A program made the translations under genes and the position numbers. Of a DNA stretch of 64,000 nt, positions 60,081 through 64,000 are shown piece by piece. Within the stretch, counting starts at the first letter, position 1. Every line of letters begins with the position of its first letter. The stretch covers positions 372,001 through 436,000 of the forward strand of contig NZ_JAFKOJ010000001.1 of assembly GCF_017303275.1 (NCBI RefSeq). The letters run 5' to 3'. The stretch comes from Bacillus sp. NTK034 (GTDB lineage: Bacteria > Bacillota > Bacilli > Bacillales > Cytobacillaceae). The notes under the pieces are model-generated. The model did not search any database. It was not told where the DNA came from and saw only the letters and a program-made list of their open reading frames with translations.

Positions 60081-61180
60081 TGGAACCACTAAGGCAGCAG
60101 CAATTAACAATGCCTGTTATCGAAGTCTTTCTATCCATTGAGGAGGAAATCCTTTTAAACATTGCCAAGATCCTGAAACAAGGAAAAAGCCTGCTGGAAG
60201 AAGATGTAGAAAGGTGGCAAACCGAGAAGCTTGGACAATTAGGAAAATTAACACAGCAAAATATAATAACTATAGCAAAATACGCAGAACTTTCGATAGA
60301 AAGAGTAACAGCTATGCTTGAAGAAGCTGGCTATGAAGCTGTCACTGATTCAGAAATAGAATTGATCGAAGCTGTTGCTCAAGGAATCTTGCTGCAACCT
60401 CCTTTACCTAAAGAAAGCTCTGTTCTTGAAGCGGTATTAGTGTCTTTTCAAAGGCAAGCAAGGGAATCTTTCAACCTGATCAATACAACCATGTTAAATC
60501 AGTCTCAGCAAATATATTTAAATATCTTGAATGAAACAACAGGAAAAGTCTTGGCAGGCACAAAGACGCCAAGGCAAGCGCTGGCAGAGACAGCAGCAAG
60601 GTGGGCAGAACACGGAGTTACTGCTCTTATTCGAAAAGATGGGGCCAAGATGTCTACCGAAGCCTATGTATCAATGGTTACCAGGTCAATGTCGAACAGT
60701 GTTGCCAATGAAATGCAATTTGCTCGAATGGATGAATACGGGGCAGATTTAGTTGAAGTCAGTTCCCATATGGGAGCAAGGCCAAAATGCGCAAAGTATC
60801 AGGGGAAGATTTTTTCAAGGTCAGGGAGCAGTAATAAATACCCTCCTCTTTCATCTACTAGCTATGGCGAACCCGATGGACTAATGGGGATCAATTGCCG
60901 GCATGTTTTTTATCCCTATATTGAAGGTTTTTCAAAGCGTGTCTATAAGCCTTACCCAGCTCCAGAAAACAGGAAGGTCTATGAGGAAAGCCAGAGGCAG
61001 AGGCACTTGGAAAGGGAAATCAGGAAAGCTAAAAGACAATTAGCTGTTGCTGAAGCCATGGGTGAATCTGAAGCCATAGATGCTGCTAAAAAGAAAGTAC
61101 GGCAGCGACAAGCTAACATGAGAGCATTTATCCATGATACAGGCCGAACAAGGCGATATGAGCGAGAAAAGCCTTATTAA
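60080..61180 (+). CDS. Phage minor head protein (morphogenesis)
   Basis: The 366-aa protein is helical in its first half. It has the Mu F/SPP1 gp7-like segment VEVSSHMGARPKCAKYQGKIFS, then LMGINCRHVFYPYIEGF with conserved Cys and His, near residues 230-285. This group helps assemble the head with the portal. It is translationally coupled to the portal gene. Confidence 0.88.
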   Translation: MEPLRQQQLTMPVIEVFLSIEEEILLNIAKILKQGKSLLEEDVERWQTEKLGQLGKLTQQNIITIAKYAELSIERVTAMLEEAGYEAVTDSEIELIEAVAQGILLQPPLPKESSVLEAVLVSFQRQARESFNLINTTMLNQSQQIYLNILNETTGKVLAGTKTPRQALAETAARWAEHGVTALIRKDGAKMSTEAYVSMVTRSMSNSVANEMQFARMDEYGADLVEVSSHMGARPKCAKYQGKIFSRSGSSNKYPPLSSTSYGEPDGLMGINCRHVFYPYIEGFSKRVYKPYPAPENRKVYEESQRQRHLEREIRKAKRQLAVAEAMGESEAIDAAKKKVRQRQANMRAFIHDTGRTRRYEREKPY

Positions 61181-61280
61181 TAATAGTGCGTCTTTTTAAA
61201 GGTTAGACGCCATAAAGAAACGGAACCTTTTTGCGTGAGGTGTGACACGCTAAAAAACATTAAAAAGGAGATTTAAATAG

Positions 61281-61859
61281 ATGGATTTAAAAGAATTGCT
61301 TGGAGAAGAACTTTATAAGCAAGTCATGGAAAAAACAGGAGATAAAAAGATTGCTATTGTTTCTGATGGCAATTGGATCCCTAAAGAAAAATTTAATGAA
61401 TTGAACGAAAATACCAAGGAACTGAAAAAGCAGTTGAAAGACCGTGATACCCAATTAGCTGAACTTGGCGAAAAGGCTAAAGGTCATGAGGAATTAACAG
61501 CCAAGATTAATGAATTAACAGAAGAAAATAAGAAGACTGCAGCTGAATATCAGGAAAAGCTTGATCAGCAGGCTTTTGATTTTGCTCTAAAGTCTGCTTT
61601 AACTAGCGTCAAAGCTAAAAATCCTAAGGCGGTTGAGGCTCTATTAAATAAGGAATCTATCAAGTTGGATGGAGATAAGCTCCTAGGCTTGGAAGATCAG
61701 TTGAAAGCATTGCAGAAAAGCGATGCTTATTTATTTGAAACAGAGCAGCAGCCAAGTAAGCCAACATTTTCTCATGGCCAGCACCAAACGACTGCAGCGG
61801 GTGAGCCTATCACCCTTTTAGATGCATTAAATCAAAGGTTTTCAACAACGAATAATTAA
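61281..61859 (+). CDS. Phage scaffolding protein (GP20/DUF4355 type)
   Basis: The 192-aa protein starts MDLKELLGEELYKQVMEK, has WIPKEKFNELNENTKELKKQL and a coiled coil up to residue 100, then VKAKNPKAVEALLNKESIKLDGD. This is the minor structural GP20 scaffold pattern. It directly precedes the major capsid gene, as usual. AAGGAG is upstream. Confidence 0.9.
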   Translation: MDLKELLGEELYKQVMEKTGDKKIAIVSDGNWIPKEKFNELNENTKELKKQLKDRDTQLAELGEKAKGHEELTAKINELTEENKKTAAEYQEKLDQQAFDFALKSALTSVKAKNPKAVEALLNKESIKLDGDKLLGLEDQLKALQKSDAYLFETEQQPSKPTFSHGQHQTTAAGEPITLLDALNQRFSTTNN

Positions 61860-61878
61860 GATTAGGAGATGATTGTTT

Positions 61879-62859
61879 ATGCCAATTACTTTAGAGCAAG
61901 CAAAGGTAGGAATGGCAGACCATATTGACCAGCAGGTTATCGATGAATTTCGTCGTGCTTCCTTCCTTTTAGATCGGTTAACATTCGATAATGCTGTTTC
62001 ACCTGGTACAGGTGGATCAACTTTAACTTACGGTTACACTCGTTTAAAAACTCCTTCAACTGCTGGGTTCCGTGAGATTAACAGCGAATACACAGCAAAT
62101 GAAGCAGACCGAGAGAATCAATACGTGAATCTTAAAATCTTTGGGGGAGCGTTTAAAATTGACCGTGTAATTCAGGATACCAGTGGTCAAATCAACGAAA
62201 TGAACTTCCAAATGCAGCAAAAAATTAAAGGGGCTGCCAATCTGTTTCATTACACTGTAATTAATGGAGATTCAGCTGTCGATTCCAAAGCGTTTGATGG
62301 GTTAGACAAGGCGCTTACTGGTTCTAATACAGAATTAAACACCGATTCTGTTATTGATCTCTCAGATGAAGCAGGCTTAGAAAGCAAGAAGTTTGCTTTA
62401 CTAGATGAAATCGATAATTTTCTATCGGAATTAGATGGCCGGCCAACCATGCTGATGGGTAACAGCAAGTTAATCACCAAAATCAAATCGGTTGCCCGCC
62501 GGGCTGGTTATGCGACTAAGACAGAGGATGGATTTGGACGCACCGTAACAGGTTATGATGGAATTCCTCTGGTTGATCTTGAATATTTCTATGACGGTAC
62601 TTCAACGGTTCCTGTTGTTCCGATCGTAAACCGTACGGTTGGTACTGAGCAAACAGGGTTAACAGATCTATATGCTGTTTCTCTTGGAATGGATGGATTC
62701 CATGGAGTTTCTCCTACCGGTAATAAAGTGATTCGTACTTTCTTGCCTGACTTCAACTCTCCAGGAGCGGTTAAAACTGGTGAGGTAGAAATGGTGGCTG
62801 CTGTTGCCCTTAAAGCTACCCGAAAAGCCGGTGTTCTCCGTAATATTAAAGTTCAATAA
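61879..62859 (+). CDS. Major capsid protein
   Basis: The 326-aa protein follows the scaffold gene and shows MADHIDQQVIDEFRRASFLLDRLTFDN, GGSTLTYGYTRLKTPSTAGFREI and a C-terminal VAAVALKATRKAGVLRNIKV. These features fit the HK97-fold capsids of PBSX/skin-type phages. ATG 61879 follows AGGAG by nine bases; the frame start two codons earlier is not needed. Confidence 0.87.
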   Translation: MPITLEQAKVGMADHIDQQVIDEFRRASFLLDRLTFDNAVSPGTGGSTLTYGYTRLKTPSTAGFREINSEYTANEADRENQYVNLKIFGGAFKIDRVIQDTSGQINEMNFQMQQKIKGAANLFHYTVINGDSAVDSKAFDGLDKALTGSNTELNTDSVIDLSDEAGLESKKFALLDEIDNFLSELDGRPTMLMGNSKLITKIKSVARRAGYATKTEDGFGRTVTGYDGIPLVDLEYFYDGTSTVPVVPIVNRTVGTEQTGLTDLYAVSLGMDGFHGVSPTGNKVIRTFLPDFNSPGAVKTGEVEMVAAVALKATRKAGVLRNIKVQ

Positions 62860-62876
62860 AGGAAGGAGCTTTTTTT

Positions 62877-63083
62877 ATGGCTAAAATTAAAAGCCCTAAT
62901 CCTAATTACAACGGGAATAGCGCTTCCCTTCAATTTGTTAATGGAGAAGCTGAAACCGATAATAAATGGTTGCTGGAGTGGTTTAAGAATAAAGGTTATA
63001 CGGTTGAGGAATCTAATGAACCTAAAAAGAAGAACTCAGGGAAAACGGAAGCTAAAAAGCCTGAAGGTAAGAAGGTTGAGTAG
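62877..63083 (+). CDS. Small Lys-rich phage structural-region protein
   Basis: The 68-aa product has a short domain (LQFVNGEAETDNKWLLEWFKNKGYTVEE) resembling phage head-associated fragments, and a Lys/Glu-rich tail. It lies between capsid and connector genes with GGAAGGAG upstream. Function unknown; perhaps a head decoration or join protein. Confidence 0.7.
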   Translation: MAKIKSPNPNYNGNSASLQFVNGEAETDNKWLLEWFKNKGYTVEESNEPKKKNSGKTEAKKPEGKKVE

Positions 63084-63085
63084 TC

Positions 63086-63460
63086 ATGCCTTATATTGAT
63101 CAGGCTTTTTATAATGATATGTACAACGGTACTCCCATGGATGCTGAAACCTTTAACAAGTTAGAATCCAGGGCTTCAGATCTTATTGACATGGTGACTA
63201 GTTACAAGCTGTTAGTTGTCGATTTATCCAAGGAACCTACTTTGGTACAAACCAATGTTAAAAAGGCTGTTGCAGCCCAAATTGAATATATGTATTCGGA
63301 AGGTGGGAAATTGTCAGTTCATGGCGGTTCCCCTTCTTCAGTTAGTATAGGCGGCTTTAGTTATACAGAAGGATCCAGTGTAAAGAAAGTCTCTGAAATG
63401 GCCCTAAGCTATTTAAGGCCAACGGGATTGCTGTATATGGGAGTTGGGGTTAGATGTTAA
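63086..63460 (+). CDS. Head-tail connector protein
   Basis: The 124-aa protein begins PYIDQAFYNDMYNG, has LESRASDLIDMVTSYKL and ends in ALSYLRPTGLLYMGVG, the pattern of phage gp6/gp15-like connectors that sit under the portal. It starts two bases after the previous stop and overlaps the next gene by seven bases. Confidence 0.85.
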   Translation: MPYIDQAFYNDMYNGTPMDAETFNKLESRASDLIDMVTSYKLLVVDLSKEPTLVQTNVKKAVAAQIEYMYSEGGKLSVHGGSPSSVSIGGFSYTEGSSVKKVSEMALSYLRPTGLLYMGVGVRC

Positions 63461-63792
63461 GAATCAGGCCTATTCCTCGGAATCTATTAATTCATGAAGC
63501 TACTTATGAACAGTTCGAAGAAAATGGGCGGTATGGTGAATCCTATTTGCCTGCCGTAACCCTGAAAAACATCAGGATCAACTTTGAAAAAAGTTTTAGC
63601 AGGGCAGGGGATACAGAAAGCAAAAGTGTTAAAGCTCTAATGTTCTTTGACCAAAAGAATTCAAGTTCATCAGGCATATTCGAATTCAAGGAAAAATCAA
63701 AGGTGACATTCCAGGGCGTAACGATGCAAGTCCAGCGTATCAACCCTATTTATGCCGAAACCCTTCATCATTATGAAGTGGAGCTGATATAG
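63454..63792 (+). CDS. Minor capsid protein (Minor_capsid_1 type)
   Basis: The 112-aa beta-rich protein has IPRNLLIHEATYEQFEENGRYGESYLPAVTLKNIRI and ends in VQRINPIYAETLHHYEVELI, fitting the minor capsid or head-completion family next to connectors in PBSX-like phages. The start overlaps the connector gene, and the next gene starts directly after the stop. Confidence 0.82.
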   Translation: MLRIRPIPRNLLIHEATYEQFEENGRYGESYLPAVTLKNIRINFEKSFSRAGDTESKSVKALMFFDQKNSSSSGIFEFKEKSKVTFQGVTMQVQRINPIYAETLHHYEVELI

Positions 63793-64000
63793 ATGATCAG
63801 CTTCAATGTTCATTTGGAAATGGATAATATTCAAAGCCAGGTTGAAGAAGCGGTAGATGCCGGGCAGAAACAGTTGGATCAGGAAGTTTTGAAGGGTTCA
63901 AACTATTTCATTCCCAAAGAAACAGGGGAACTTGTACGTTCAGGGGTTCGGGCTTCACAAATCGGAAAAGGGAAGATTGTTTGGGATACGCCATATGCCA
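63793..64000 (+). CDS. Minor capsid/tail-completion protein, 5' part only
   Basis: About 69 residues are visible (MISFNVHLEMDNIQSQVEEAVD, then NYFIPKETGELVRSGVRAS and KIVWDTPYA). The pattern of a helical start and IPKETGELxxSG is that of phage minor capsid 2/HK97 gp10-like proteins. The gene is cut by the window edge. Confidence 0.78.
   Translation, partial: MISFNVHLEMDNIQSQVEEAVDAGQKQLDQEVLKGSNYFIPKETGELVRSGVRASQIGKGKIVWDTPYA

Overview
The window reads as low-GC, spore-forming Bacillaceae DNA, most like Bacillus/Cytobacillus. It carries an alpha/beta SASP gene, a sigI-rsgI pair, ysfBCD-type glycolate genes, a lutABC operon, a SwrC-like RND pump, a TreR/CcpA-type trehalose operon, and T-box and TPP leaders. 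Species cannot be fixed from this sequence alone.

Positions 1-37,800 are host chromosome. In order they hold: the tail of a sugar ABC transporter; a secreted protein; a TPP-riboswitch operon (thiY, a YqgV-type thiamine-binding protein, thiX, thiZ and a TatD-like hydrolase, all leftward); ykvA-like, sirtuin and tatA genes; a trehalose/isomaltose operon (treP, malL-like, treA) with two TreR-like operators and a cre site; nupC; a YfhP-like membrane hydrolase; prfC; a T-box-controlled NhaC antiporter; an RND pump; a DUF5667 protein and sigI-rsgI, both behind sigma-I-like promoters; a SASP; glcDF with a CdaR-type regulator; a KtrB/D-type K+ channel subunit; small spore-type ORFs; a B12-binding radical SAM protein; and lutABC.

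At about 37,880 there is a 3' fragment of a tRNA-Arg(CCU) gene on the minus strand. From there to the right edge lies the left part of a prophage of the PBSX/skin type. Its layout is: a two-gene lysogenic-conversion operon; integrase; DnaQ-BRCT exonuclease; an anchored extracellular protein; ImmA/ImmR-like immunity genes; Cro/Xis/antirepressor genes; a yqaI-yqaJ-recT recombination set; an HNH nuclease; a replication protein whose gene contains four inverted-repeat iterons (candidate origin); Zn-ribbon proteins; an accessory island; and then small and large terminase, portal, minor head, scaffold, capsid and connector genes running off the window.

The accessory material (about 50.6-56.5 kb) is the most interesting part. 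It holds a cyclic-di-GMP-I riboswitch reading into a tiny Zn-finger gene, a cardiolipin-synthase-like gene with a degenerate first HKD motif, a DUF421 membrane protein, an unlisted 52-aa Spo0E-like phosphatase gene, and an AT-rich two-gene cassette (DUF4868 protein plus four-helix membrane protein) resembling a Kiwa-like anti-phage system with its gene order reversed. Together these suggest a prophage that senses host physiology, may interfere with sporulation, and defends its host. Two structured or small-RNA candidates lie in the recombination module at 46.2-46.7 kb.
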